From Callipepla californica brunnescens (Eukaryota > Chordata > Aves > Galliformes > Odontophoridae), in NCBI GenBank assembly GCA_023055505.1, contig JALIRH010000014.1:14844501-14908500 (forward strand): a DNA stretch of 64,000 nucleotides, in the 5' to 3' direction. The first letter of the stretch is position 1; each line of letters starts with the position of its first letter. Shown piece after piece: positions 27,331-41,136 of this stretch. The translations under genes were made by a program, and so were the position numbers. The notes under the pieces were generated by a model. It saw nothing but the letters and a program-made list of their open reading frames with translations, was not told the origin of the DNA and searched no databases.

Positions 27331-30300
27331 TTAGTTGGCATTTGACAGAAATCAGTGAATGCTCAGGCAAAGAATTTCATTTTTCAAATTCGTGATTCAG
27401 TGTTCTTCCTCTCTAACACTGAGAAATAAAATATGAAAGAAGAAATGCTAGAACTCTTCTGAATAATGAAAACAACAATCAAAGTGTCTCCAGATGCTTT
27501 TCCAGGAGCAAAGCCACACTCTGTCTCTTGAGATTATCATAGAAGAAAACAATGTCTTATTTCACTAGCTACAAAAGATAATTGAATACTCAAATCATTT
27601 GTGGGTAACTTTATGATACAAACTCTGTTGACAATCTTCAGATAAAATGAGTTTGTCATGCCATCAAGACAGGAGGTACTGATTAAATCAGTCTGATTTT
27701 ACTAACTCCTCAAAGGATGTACAATGGAAAATCTTCAGAGTGGATTGTGTTTACCCTTCCATTAACAACAGCAATACAGACTCAGCAGAGCCTGGGTCTC
27801 AGGTGAATGTCATTATCATCAGGCTACTGAGTTAATTTTGTGTAATTAATTAAATATTCATTTGGTCAGACATGGACAGATACCAATTTGACAGTCCAGC
27901 GACTTGGGCAGTCACCTGCGCTAATGAGACAAAATCCCTTCTCTAATTAACATGAAGAGACTGAATAAAAACTACAGACTTTGAGGAAAAGTTATGAAAC
28001 ATAAACCAATCAAAAGCCACTTATCAGAAGAACCAGGAGACATTTCTACCTGAGAAAGAAGGATTGAATCTCTCTTGTAAACTCTACGTTAGAGGTCTAC
28101 CCCAACCTACTTACATTATTGAGCTAAGACACTTTCTTGTCAAAAACTATTCTGTACATTCCTAGGAAATGTTTTGTTGAATTGACAGGAAAACCATTTT
28201 GTCAGAAGACTCTAGAACATGTCTACTCAATACTTACAGCTGAAAAGCTGTTTTCATTTTAAGCCCAGTTGTGTTCCCACTTTCTCAAAATGTGCCAGTG
28301 TGAAAAAAAAAACAAACCTCAGCAGGGACCTTAGCTGTGCAAACTGAGATGACAAAGACTGTACAGATAATTCTACAAAATTAAGAACTAATCCAAGTAC
28401 AAAGGGAGCTTATCCACCTCATGATGCACCACATTCATTAAAAATAAATATTGCACTTCTAAGAACTGCATCTAATTGCAATATTTCATTTCATAAAGCT
28501 GGCAGTTGCACACTGACTGCAGTACAAGTTATCGCATCCCCCTCCCCCCTTCTACTTGCTAATTAAAGTAGGAAATAAATGCCTACAGTCTGCTAGAAAT
28601 TTTGACTTTTTAATTGCAACTAAAGAATATATGTTTATTTACAATGAATCTTCTAATATTTCATTGTTAGAGAACACAAATCCCATAATTGATAGCAAAA
28701 TGGAGGCTTGATATTTCTCACTTAACTAATTTGCAGACTAGATAGTTTTTCTGACCCTACTCTTCCAAACAATTTAGAGCAAAGCTCTGCAGAAGTGTTT
28801 CTCGGTAATTATGCTTCATTAATGTAACACAACCTATCGCAATATATTTTCTATTTATGTATTTATTTTAGACAGCTCTACATTGTAGCCAGTTAGGTGG
28901 CTTAGAACAAATATATAGCCTTTGATAAAAGATAAGCAGTCTCATGGACTGCCTGCTCACAGCCTTCAGACCATCAATTCCACCAACCCAAATCCTGAGG
29001 GCTGCAGTCCTGAAGCAATAACTCTTCTTAGTGTTAAGGAGCCATGAAGGGGCTTGTTATGTGATAAAATTTGGTCTGTTGACTACTAGCATTGAGAATT
29101 TAGCACTGAATTTTGCAGCAGATTCCAGGGAGGAAGAATAAGAGAAAGAGGTGAAACAGTGAAAGAGAACTTTTTTTTTTCTTATTACTTTATGAGGTTC
29201 AAGTACAACTTCTTTTGAATTCTTAGAGAAAGTTCTGCATTGGTGATACGAGCTCCCAATTACAAGGCATACTGGTATGGTGTTTCCTTCCTTGACTCCC
29301 TTAAAAAACTGGCTGAACCCTAAGAAGTGTAAAATGTTACGCAGACATATTTTTCCCACCCCACATTTTAAGATATTTAAGATGCTCACAGGAATGACAA
29401 TGCCATATATTAAAGTACTAGTCTAAATCTAGAGGTTCAAACATTATATGAATTCTGTTCAGGTATTTCTTTTTTCTGCCTAAAAAGTTAATGGCACAGC
29501 ACTGCCTTTCTATTATAAATTTATAAGCAGAATAGTAACATCTGACTAGACATATTTAGAGAAGAAAAACATTTTGGGTTGATTTCCAGCACCATTAGTG
29601 CTCTCACTGTACAGAGCTTTAAAGAGATTGTACTTTGGTGGCTCGTGTCCATAAATAATGTCAGTCATGGTTCACTGATTGAATTAATCTGATGTGAAAT
29701 GACTAAATTGAAAATCTGTAGGTTGAGCTCTTGATGATTTCTGGCAGAGCTCTAAGAAGGCGATCATAAGCTTATTAATGAAAGGAGAGTGATAGAAATT
29801 GAAATATTAAAGAAGCAGGATGTAATAGATTAAAAGTTAATTTTGATAACGTAACTTGTTCCAAATAAGAAAATGATGGATGCAAGAAGCTTCTTTTTTT
29901 CTGTTTTCATATAGTGTTTCTTTCCAAAGTAAGCTATTAGACTGAACTGCATGGCTTTGAAAGGTATAAAACCCATGATAATACCTTTTTTCATCTTCTT
30001 GTATAAGCTGTCATCCATGCCTTTATTGCTCACCTATGGCAAACCTATGTAGAAAAGGTTTTAGCAGTAGTTTTAAGCAACCTTTGACTCTAAAACGAAA
30101 GACAAAATACTTGCTGACAAATTCTTGATGGGCAGTCATGGGTGTGACTTGATCATTTTTCCAAGGGAGATTTTGTGCCTAAAATGAAAGAGGATTGTAT
30201 GCATGAAATTCAGCAGATCTCTGCAGAAAAGCACATCCACCTTCAGATGGGCTGTTTTCCTTCCTGGCAGAGTAGAAAGCCATGAACTGTGCACTGTGAG

Positions 30301-32414
30301 AAGCATGAAAGAAGTCTGGCCTAAGTCATTAGAAATTTAGCCTGTTGCTAACGCTACCTTTCACCACTATTGAAAGGCTCTAAAACAATAACTGGAAAAT
30401 CTCTGAAGCATAATGGTAAAATATAGAAGTTTTCTGGACAGTAAAAATCACTGTTTGGTAAGTTTAAAAGTTAAGTCTGCATCATATTTAAGATATGATT
30501 GTAAAAAGGAGCAAACTGACCAGCATCAAATGAAATGCAGCATTCTTTAAGATCTAATTTGAAAATATCATACAAAATATATTGTTTGTAATATTCACTG
30601 CAATTGGATATATAATACCATTTATCAAAAGGCAGATTTTAAGATGCAGTACATTTAATACATTTTCCAATATAATGGGATGTTGGAAATTGAAGAAAAG
30701 CTTTAATAAAACTCTTTTGCTGGAAATAGTCCCAATCTTACAAAAACATGCCTTTTTTTAGCACTAAAAAGACTTTTCCATGGAACACATTCATGTCCTG
30801 GGGCTTCTACAGAAAAACCAGCAATAAATTTAGAATCCCCAGTAAACAGATTACAGTATAAATAGAGAATAATTTTCAGAGCATTGGAGGTCATTTGTAA
30901 ACATTAAATAATAATTTCTGACTCACTGGAGAACTCAACAGATTTAAAACAGGCAGAAACAATAAAGCTATACAAATTCATTAAATATTACAGATTTGCT
31001 TCCAGCAATTCCATGGTTAAGAATTTTAGCATATAGGAAATAGAGATTAAGTCAAGAAATATGAACTATTGGGCTATATTAAACTTAACATACTGGGCTG
31101 TGGTAAACCCAGAAAGACTGCAGAGGGTCCTTTGAGGATTAATGTAGTGACAGAGAAAGTCAGCCAGCAGCTCAAGGTAAGTCAAAACCTACAAGGTCTA
31201 CAAGGTCAGTGGTCAAATATGGTACCACTGACAGGTATACTGAAAGCTTGTACAGCCGTCTTCTTGTGTCCCACAGCTGAATATACTTTCCTATTTGCAT
31301 TTTAATGATAGTGATGATAATGAAGATGTGTTACAGTTGTTTAAATAAGTATTGAAAATCCAAGAATTGCCCAGCTACTCCATTTTCAACGCTAACATTT
31401 TCTTACAGGGCCAGGATACACAGGCAATGAGTCCCACCTAACTTTATTTGTTTGCTCTTTATTCACGTGTTGGCAAATCTCTTGACATTTGCCAAGCAGA
31501 TGACATTTATACAACTACTGTTTTCATTTCTTACTCACTCTTGGCCGTGCAAGGAGCTTTTCAGACAAAGGAGCCAACGTCTCTTATGCTGTATATAGCT
31601 GACAGTTCAAGTCAGGAGTAAAGAAGTGCCGTGGGGGAGGTGATGGAGCTTTTAACTCAACCTTCCTCCAGTTAACTCACAAACAGCACAGTCTGAACTT
31701 TTAGAAAAGCTCAGTTGGAGCCTGAGACTTTTAGACATCTTCAAGAGAAACAATAGCATTTGGAGGCTAGATCAGCTTTGGATGCTAACGCTTGACAAGC
31801 TGCAACAAGAGGATTGTGTATAAGCAATTCTGCAGCCGACAAAATAACCCAATGAGAAAGTAAAACTTTCAAAGAACACAGGCTTCATTGCTATAATGTT
31901 GCTGTTCATATATTTGAGTTTTCCTGCTAGCTTTGTTCTCTATGAATCTGCTGCACAAACACCTGTTCCCACATTCACTTCCAGACAGGTCTTTTACACC
32001 ATCACACACTTAGGTTTCATAGTAGTTAGACCTCAGAGCTCAAAACACTGAATTTTATACGTAGTTTACATGTAATGCCTAGTTAGATGTAGCCTCTTTA
32101 TATCAGGCTCTCTCTCCCACCCTCCTTTTGTTATGATGCTAAAAAATGTGTTGCAGAGAAAAGAAATACTGGGTACTGGATGTAGAGAAAGTCACCTTAG
32201 AAAGAACGATCCTGCAAAAAGTGGAATCGAGGTGAATATACCTCAAAGTACAATGTAGGCTGACAAAAACGTTCAATCTTATCTCCTAAACTCTAAAGAA
32301 GGAAATATATTTGGACCAGTACATTGTTCTGGAGTAAAAGCATCTGGATTCATGTTGGCCTCCTAAAAGCCAATGAAAGATTTCCAATGAATTCAATAAG
32401 CACAGGATTTTACT

Positions 32415-32430
32415 CTTTTTTTTTTTTTTT
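32415..32430 (+). repeat. T run (about 16 nt)
   Basis: An uninterrupted T run inside the intron, which is an A run on the SPOCK1 sense strand. No associated element was recognised. Confidence 0.88.
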
Positions 32431-35417
32431 AACAAAGATAGAGTAACAGCCTTTAGCAGAAGAACATGGGATTATAACTGTTCTTCTCTAATAGGATTTT
32501 TTCAGGAATGAACTATAAAGATCAGGTTAAACACAAGCCACAGTCAGCAATAAGAGAAATGCACAGGGTTTGGAGATCTCCTGGATGCCCTCAGCGTTTC
32601 TGTAGTTTCCTCACTGAGAATGTGGGAGATGAAGTTACAATTTCAGTACTGAAAACTGTAGGTTCCACCAAAGTACAGAGTACAAATTTAATGGATAGCA
32701 AAAGTATAATAGAAATGAGCCTAAGAAATTTATTTTAGTTTAAATTAAACATAATGTTTCTATTTGTGGTGAAACAAATGCGAAATGTATGTAGAAATCT
32801 TGAAAACGGCAAATTGAACATAAATTTGCACAATTCTGGAGTGAATATCCATCTGGAGGTACACAGAACATGAAATCCAGAATTATTATTCAGAATGCTT
32901 GGTGGAAAGCCCACCTGCAATACGGACTTCCAAACTGCAGATATGGTACATGGCCCACAGAAGGAGATTTAAAGCAGGGATGAATAGAACAGGCAGTTAA
33001 AGAGGAGATTGATTTAAGAAATTAAGAATAAAATCTCAATAATCAGTAACTCGGAGGGAATATTATATCTAAGGATGTGTAAAGACTTTAAATATCAAGA
33101 TGATGAAGTGATAATTTTGGGTTTTATTTCTTTACTGAACTCAGCAGTAAAACCCAATTAGCTCTGTTATGGAGGAAAACAGTCATAAGGAAGCTCACTT
33201 TATGAGGAGCAAAAAGTAAGAACATTTGCTTAGTCTAGCAAAACCAGTGAAGATGATTATTTCAAAATAAACACTGAGGAACCACTTAGGAAAACTCCAG
33301 AAATTTTCACTGGCTTTGAATAAATTCAGAATAAAAATTAGCAGGTGTCAAATCAGAAGGACTGATGCTAAGGATTATTCCTGCTGCAGCAGAGGGCAAA
33401 AAATGTTTTCATCTTAAGATAGAACTTGGTGGGCTAATGAAAAAGTTTATATGATAACACTGCAAAGGGATTGGATTTAATGAACCAAGAAGTCTGGTGT
33501 GTCTTTATATACTGCTGAAAGGGACTATTATAAGGAGGAATATCAGAAAGCAATATTCAATCCGTTCAATAACATTGTCTTTGAATACACAAAATAAAAT
33601 ATTTACAAATGTTAATTAAAGTGCGAAAGGTAATTGGTTATTTTCTTATTCCACTCAGTGTAATAACTTTCTGATGATAGCAGAGGAATCCAGAGGTACT
33701 GGAATGGGTTTTAATGAGTGCTCTGATATTGCTCTAAAAGGAGCTATGCAGTAGGAGAATGTCTCAATGACTGTTGTATTTTCTCTTGTACTTGCAGCAT
33801 CCTCAAGTAAAGGAGAGCATGGTATGACAGGAGTTGAAGAGTCAAAGACAATGACCTTAGCAGTAAGATATCCACCTCAACAGCCAGGTGCTCGGTGACT
33901 GTGCATAAAAAAAAGTAAAACCCCCTGTTGACGGCAGGAACAAGTTCATCTATTTCCATTGCCAAAGCTGACAATGATGAGGTCTACACTCTTTAAAAGT
34001 CACTATGGAAGAGCTGTGCACTATCATATATTTCAAAAATTTCTCATGTCCAATAGGAGACCGTCACCTTGCACTACTCTAAAGAGTTCTAAAGCTGATA
34101 AAGCATGACTAGCAATGAGTTAACCGTACTGGGAATAGAAGTACAGAGTGGCTAATTAGCTTTGTGATGCAGAAAGGCTATTGGTGACAATCCTTTTGTT
34201 AGATGTGGAATGATTTCCATAGGAGACACCTGTGCTCTGCATGAACATATTTCAGTAAATTTGCTATTTTCTGCGGAAGTCTGAAAATGTATTGAAAAAT
34301 CAAAATGGATGGAGTAAAACAGTGAAAATGCTTGGGTCTTCCACCAGTACTTTTTTTATTTTTTTATTCAGGAAGCATTTGACTTCAGCTTTAAAGATGA
34401 ATGCAGTACTTAAAGTCAAGAAAAGTGGAGCTCTCTATATGTAACCATTCCTTCCAAATGTTGGCTGATGTTCATCAAAGGCCTTACCTTTATATATGTG
34501 TGTTGAAATAGTCCAAACTCAACAGTGTATCAGGAGCTGGAGAAAGTCAGAAGACAGCCAAATAGGTACATGAAGCCTTGTCTGTTGAGGGGAGAGGTTA
34601 TGGACAGCTTCCTCCAGAAAATAATAACGTGGAGAAGCTCTGCACAGAAACTGCTGGCAGCAAGTCAGTCAGCCTCACAATTCAGAAGAGAGTTTTCATC
34701 TTGACTGATGAAAGCTAGTCCCTCCACAGACTCCCTGAGGTCTCTTTAGTTAACAGTAATCCATCCTAGGCACAGCTGAAACTGAGAAATGGACCACTTG
34801 GAGAATGAGACCTACAGTTTACAGATTATCCTGTTTAGTAGAGTAATATGTGCTTTTAAAACTAGTGAGTGCTATGCCAATATTTAAGCATCCTTGGACT
34901 GGATCCCAGGCTGTTACAGACAGAAACTGTCTAGGAGGAAAAGCTGTTGACCTCTGTGAGTTCATACTGAAATCAAAATTTTCACAATAGAAATTAAAAC
35001 AGTAACTGTAATAAGGAATAGAAGATAGTAGCGGTCTCTTACAATGTTCCCCCTTAATATTCAGCAATTCCCTTGAGTATCTGTAGACTGACGGTGCATC
35101 ATACCATGTGCTTTCTGTCCTATTAAAGGCCAGCATAGCCCACAGAAGAAAAAAAACATTCCTGATTTTCACGTCTATGACTTCTCTGCTGCAAAATGCA
35201 AGGTCTTCACTCTGTAGCAGAGGCATGCCTGTGATGACAGGCAGTCCAGAGATGAAACGTTTTAAAAAGCTTTCAAATTTTTACTAAGGACTTCTACACA
35301 TCACTTGCACACCACTGGAACTTCACATTATAAGACGTGCTTTGCTCTGACCTCAAAGGCCCCATTCTCTTTTGATTTTCCTGGATTCTCATTTATTTTA
35401 CTGGATAAATAAGGGTG

Positions 35418-35587
35418 ATGGAGCACTGGCACAGGCTGCCAGGAAGGCTGTGGACTCTCCTTCCTTGGATGCATTCAAGACCCTGCCTACCTGTGCAACC
35501 TGGGCTAGGGAGCTGCTTTGGCAGGGGGTTGGATTTGATGATCTCTAGGGGTCCCTTCCAACCCCTACAATTCTGTGATGCTGTGAA
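35418..35587 (+). mobile_element. CR1 LINE 3' fragment (plus strand)
   Basis: About 170 bp match the CR1 3' end. The segment begins with GGAGCACTGGCACAGGCTGCC, continues through GGAGCTGCTTTGGCAGGGGG and ATGATCTCTAGGGGTCCC, and closes with TTCCAACCCCTACAATTCTG and a degraded octamer tail. The coding part is the end of the ORF2 C-terminus and carries changes that break it. It belongs to a different, older-looking subfamily from the copy at 46.5 kb. It is antisense to SPOCK1. Confidence 0.93.
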
Positions 35588-35644
35588 ACACCATGAACTA
35601 CAGTTAAACTGTGCCATGTAACATGAGTGATTAGGTATTAGAAA

Positions 35645-35703
35645 GAATCACAGAATCACCAAGGTTGGAAAAGACCTGTAAGATCATTCAGTCCAAATTA
35701 CAA
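35645..35703 (-). mobile_element. CR1 LINE 3' end scrap (minus strand)
   Basis: AATCACAGAATCACCAAGG, followed by TTGGAAAAGACCTGTAAGAT and CATTCAGTCC, is the reverse complement of a CR1 3' end: octamer first, then hairpin. Only about 59 bp are recognisable before the sequence enters an A/C homopolymer patch. Its 3' end faces that of the plus-strand CR1 only 57 bp away. It is in the same sense as SPOCK1. Confidence 0.85.
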
Positions 35704-35763
35704 AAAAAAAAACAAAAAACCAAAAAACCACAGAACCCCCCCCCCCCAAAAAAAAAAAAAACC
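35701..35763. repeat. A-rich/C-run low-complexity patch
   Basis: The patch runs CAAAAAAAAAAACAAAAAAC, then more A-rich sequence, then an uninterrupted C run (about 12) and an A run (about 14). It directly abuts the minus-strand CR1 scrap. Homopolymers like these often vary between individuals, and the lengths may also be affected by sequencing error. Confidence 0.85.
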
Positions 35764-38023
35764 CTTACTTCATTCTGTTCATCTCTAGAACTTATATTCA
35801 CAGAGGATTAAATTAATTCTCCAAGATTCTGTCAGAGGTACCTTGGAACACAACAACTAGTACAATATATTTGTTGAAAAAAGAAACTAATGCAATATGT
35901 TGGTTTTTATGAGTGTGTGTTTAATCAAATCTTTCAACGCTCTTTCTTCTCAGGCAAAAATCTATACTAGTAGATTAGAAAAATCAATGTGCAGCATTAA
36001 AGGTGGATAACATGTTGAAATGTCTTGCATGAAAACATTTTTTTAATGGGAAAATTAAATTTAGTGGCTCCAAAGCGGTTTGCAGACAGAAGTAAATATT
36101 GTTGCATCGCTACATGGGATAAAAAATCCAACAAATCTGAAATAGTGTGTTCTGTTTTTTTCCAAAAGAACAGTCAGACGCTTTTATTTTCACTCTGGTG
36201 TAAGCACTTATCTGCTGTTCACTATGAAAATGTTAATCAACAAAATAATTTATTTTCTAATAAAAAACCATAATTGTGAATTCACCCTAAAACTTAAAAA
36301 ACAAAACCAAAACAAAACAGCTTTGGGGATATGAAAAACAATTTATATATTTATGTTTTCTGTGTCCAGTGCATACATTTACGTATAATCCTTGTAATGA
36401 TTTTATCACTGAGAAGTGTTATCCTGAATTACTGTGAGGAGTCCCACATCTCATCGTTGAAGTTACGGATTGCTCATTGAGGAGCCTCCTCCAAGTAGCA
36501 CTCAGTGTCCCAAAACACATCTTTTGGCACACCACCTACCCAGGATGGATGAATGTACCGTGTTCTGCTGCAGTGACTCTGAAAATAACTGCATTTTTCA
36601 TCAGCTAAGGTTTAGCATTAATGGAAAGAATAGTATCTTTATGGCAAGATTTCTAAGTTTTCTACATAATTTTGACAGCCTGGCATATGCCAGTTCACTA
36701 AGAAGTGTCAAGATTTCAACCACGTAGGGGAGAATGGTGTTTATTAGTGAGAAAAAAACCCTTTCCTGGCCCACTTTAGCATAAACTGAAAGAACGTTTT
36801 GCAGAATATTGGAAGTAGACATAATTTCGTTTTGGAACATTTCAAAGTAATAAAAGCTTAGAAAAGCTAAGTGGATAGTCTCAATGGAGAAAAGGAAAGC
36901 CAAATAATCATGGATACACCGCAGAATACTCCTGCACTGTTACTGTCTGAGTCCTCTGTCTTACTGATTGTGGTGGCCCTTCTGAGGAAATGCCCAGTAA
37001 AACACATACCATTAAGGCAGACAAACATACCAGCAGGAATGTGAACCGTGTTACATTTTAAAATTCCCTTTGGGAAATGCTTTCTTTACTCAACTGTACT
37101 TAAAACATAAACGAACAACAATTATTTTCTGAATCAGCATGAAAATGAATGGAGAGAGAGAGGGGAAAAAAAAAAGCTATAATCACAGCAAGGCTAAACA
37201 GGGAACAAACTGGTTATTAGTAGATCCAGAGCTAATTAATCATCACCCAGGTCTGATTCTGTTACAGCACATCATATGGATTGCTCATGCATTCAGGCTT
37301 TGATACACATTACCACATAAATCATTCAGAATTAAATGCCACCGGCTTAGGAACAAGCCCTCCCTCCCTTCGGTCAGGGCACTGGAAATGTGGGAGTCAG
37401 GTTTGCAGCACAGGAAGACATCACCCCCAAAGGAGCACTTGGTGCAGTGCCAGCACCTTGTTAGCATCTAGCAGAGCTGGCAGAGCATGAAAGCAAGAGA
37501 AAATACAGGCAGGCACAAGTCAGAGAGCAGATCAAAGAGCAGGGTCAGGATTTACAGGCTCTATTTAGCGCATTTTAAAGGGCAACTGTTGGTCTAGGGT
37601 ATAAACATCAAGGAGCATTGCTGCTGGAAATTCCTACATATGTGTACAACTTTCGAGAAATACCTAGAAGTGCTTTTGTTGTGGTCAGAGGTTTCTTCTG
37701 TAATATTCCCAAGCAGTATGTGAAAGCAGGAGGCCCACTGACGTTCCAATACAACCTGAAGCACACAATTAGCACACAGAGCAGCAGCAGTAGTAAAGAA
37801 CGCTCAGTTTCACATATGAGGATGTTCTGCAGGACACGTTTTTGACAGGGCCTTCCTAGCTAGAAATTGAGTATCAACAGCAGGTATTGTGCAGAAAGAC
37901 AGGGAGATTTGCCTGCTCATTGTGGCTAAGTGGAGCTGCCAATGCTGATGTGTTGGTCAGAACAAGGCTTTGATGCAAAATTTAGAAGAACAGATGTTTT
38001 ATCTGGGAACTTGTCCAGATCTT

Positions 38024-38040
38024 AAAAAAAAAAAAAAAAA
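38024..38040 (+). repeat. A17 run
   Basis: An uninterrupted A run, followed by A-rich GAAAAGAAAAAAGAG. No upstream retrogene or SINE body was recognised, so this is recorded only as a simple repeat. Confidence 0.9.
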
Positions 38041-40270
38041 AGAAAAGAAAAAAGAGTGAAGAACTCAATAGTGGCCTCTTTTGTCAGCAGCAGCGGCATC
38101 AAAAGGACTGAGGAGATACTGAGTAAATAGCTGCACTTCTAAGTCACGGCAGAGAAGCAGCGATGTTGCATGATTAGCTCTGTGAGTGACATACACTGCA
38201 GCCATGAACTAATTGGTGATTGCCAGCTGAATGGACTGAACAAAGCAGTAAGCTCTGGCCACGCTGATATGGCCACTGTTTTTCATCAATACTCTCTGCT
38301 CACTCCATTCTTTCCAAAAAACCCAGGAGTGACATCTCTCCGTAAAGGCAGCTATACTAGCAAAACCAGCTGAGACAAATGGCGTGAAGGTTTACAGGAC
38401 TGCAAATGTATGACAGATCTTTGAGAGATATTAACTACTGCATTACGTGCAAAATTGAACTAATAAAGACTCTTCCTCATAGATCATGCCCAAACTGAAA
38501 GGGGTTTTAATCCACACAAAAGATTTAGCAAAGCTCTATCATTAGTCCAAGGGTTATTAAGCATATAAGAGAATTCCTTCAAATTTATCTTCTTTGCATT
38601 TTCTCTAAATGACATCACCAATTTGTACTGTAAACGCCTTAGAGGATGTGCTGTCAAAACTCTATTATCTGTCTGAAATACCTCTCAAATGCCTTCTCCA
38701 CAGTCTTCAAGCACAAGGGCTGCACATGTGGATGGGAGGCTGCCCAGGACATCTCAGGCAGCCTTTGGGGCTCCTCAGTCGCTTCTTGGCACCCCTCAGG
38801 CAGACCTACCTCAATCCACCTGCACTGAGCTGCTCTCCATCCTAGTGCCCAGCCAGCTGGGTCAGGGATCAGACTCAGTAGGTCCACCTCTTGTGGCATC
38901 AAAGCCACTGCAGTGTTTGTGAAATACGTGATATTTGTGCTGCCAGATGCAGTGAGCTATGCCCTAAAGCTCTATGGACTGGGTTAGCCATCATGTAGTC
39001 AGGGTCTCAGTACACAATAACAGGTTTCCATTTAACTCATTTTTTTACACTATTACTGTATTCTTGAAATGGTTTTAAAAAGCATGTATTCTAGCAAAAA
39101 GGAAATGAAACAGCAATAGCATTGTGTTGTCACTGGTGATTTCAAAGTTAGCTACACTATGCCAGGAAAAATACAGTTTCCTTGGGCTGCAGCTATTCAG
39201 TGGGCCAGTTAATCAGGTGATGCAAATCGGCAGAGTTCTGTCTGGATGCCTCAGCAATAATGCAAGATGTTGCTCTCATGATTGCTTTTTGCTGAGCCTA
39301 CATGCTTTGTAAAGCCACTACAGCAAGTTGATAATGATGCATGAAATGGAAAATCCTTCTGTGCACACCCAAATGCTCAGTGGATGGGCAAAGCAATCAC
39401 AATGGTGCTCTGTTATTTGGTGGTTCTTACTACATGTGTGCCCAGGCTGATGTATTCAGGCATTTGCTGTTTTTAAATAGGTGCAACTCCACCTTTTATA
39501 ATGCGTATATTCCTGATTAGCACATCCTTAAATATGACTGCAGTCAGATGTACAACACTATTCAGGCCAGGCACTGAATAAAGAACACAAAGTTGTGGGA
39601 CTGAAGATGAATATCTTCAGTGGTGTCACTCCACTGAGTTCGATAGCAGGGAATTTGGCCTGGTTATGTACCTCATTGACATGTAACCCTTGAGGCAATG
39701 GTGGCTGGATATTTTGAGAATAAAACACTTGGAGCATATGTGCCACTATCACACTTCAGCAGTAGTTCTTTCCGTTCTACAAAACTTGCTGGAAATTGTT
39801 TGGAGAATTTTCAAAGTAAGTTCTCAAGACTTTTCTATTCATCTCCATAGTCACAGTGCTACTTAAAGGTTATCTGAAATAGCTGCAGGCAGTGGAGGAA
39901 TCATAGAGAGATCACATGAAACACAGCCTAGTTTCTGGAAAAGAGGGATATTCAGCTCCTCCTCTGTACCATTACTGTGCACCATTTTGACCACTTCTGG
40001 GACATCAAATAGTGAAAATACTCAGAAAGCATTTGACTCAACATTTCTATCTGTATATCATGAAGACTACTATCTAATGCAGGTGCTTTAAATCCATCTC
40101 AACTCAAAAATGTAAACTACATAATGCCAAAAATGTCATCAGAATGTAAGCATTGCGCACAATAGTACCCCTAAAATCCTTGCAGAGTTCATTCCATATG
40201 GAAAACTGAAGATAAAATGTACTGCCTCATGCACATTACACTATTAATTTGTTTCATAAATCTAAGATAA

Positions 40271-40289
40271 TATATATATATATATATAT
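40271..40289. repeat. (TA)9 dinucleotide repeat
   Basis: Nine uninterrupted TA units in the intron, about 850 bp downstream of the FOLN exon in gene orientation. It is likely to be length-variable. Confidence 0.92.
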
Positions 40290-41136
40290 TCCCGCTGGAT
40301 TAGCTTTCTCAACCAAGTAGTAGTGAGATAAGATGAGATGTACTGGCAGAGGGGAATCAGATCATCCTGAATTTAGTTCTGCTTAGAGTTATGGAACTGC
40401 AGCCTTAACTGGCAGTGACATTTATGGATGTGAGCTGTTACTGGAAAATTTTTGCTTCCTTTCTGAATAGGAGAATAGGAGAAATTGGAGATAAGTTCCC
40501 AAATTATTTACTCAAATGTACTAAAAGCAACATAATATATTTGTCTTAATATACAGACAAACCAATTACATTTGCTCATTACAGCAGTACAGATTTTATT
40601 TGACAGCTGTTGGCAAGATAGAAGGGTTTATTTCTCAGTTTTCCTGGCTCTTGGAGTGACTCTGGAGATATTCAAGCCTGGTTTCCTTACAGCTTGTTCT
40701 AACTCTGAAGAAAGGCAATGTTAATTTGCTTCCTCTGAATCTCTTTATAATGTCCTTCATTCTTGATTGTAGAATATTTCAACTTATGGCTTGATAGGCT
40801 TCTCTTTGTTTATTTAAAACTTCACTCAGTGAAGTTCTGTGGTCTAATTTGAACATATTGGCCAAAACTCGTAACATATTAACTTATTCCATTTGCTCTC
40901 AGTTCAGTCATTCAGCAGTAAAGTGTGGAGCTTTCTCTAACTATGTGACTTCCCAGGGAGATACTCCGCAATGTTCTACCAACATCCTTACCAAATTTAA
41001 GCAGGAGCCTGATTTTTTATTACTATTTTTAAAGAGCATCTGTAATAATCTCGTTTTAATTGCTTCCCGTTTTGCTTGTTCTCATCATTTGGAGTGTCTG
41101 AATCCACAAAATCATCAATCAGTGTCGTTCCCTTAC

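Larger units (their letters stand above)
13363..41136 (-). other. SPOCK1: SPOCK1 intron between FOLN and Kazal exons (complete, 27,774 nt)
   Basis: This complete intron is bounded by donor GTAAGG (41136-41131) and acceptor TTTACAG (13369-13363). Both flanking phases agree, so it is a phase-2 intron. Contents are GC-richer islets near 15.2-15.5, 17.54-17.71 and 38.69-38.93 kb, an 8-bp inverted repeat at 23481-23507, and a pyrimidine-skewed block at 24530-25670. There is also a homopyrimidine run at 26745-26806, AT runs at 27317 and 40271, a T run at 32415-32430, two convergent CR1 3' ends at 35.4-35.7 kb, and an A run at 38024-38040. Stretches 18000-23400, 27340-32400, 32440-35410 and 35770-38000 hold nothing else I recognise. 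Long introns are usual for this gene in vertebrates. Confidence 0.88.
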
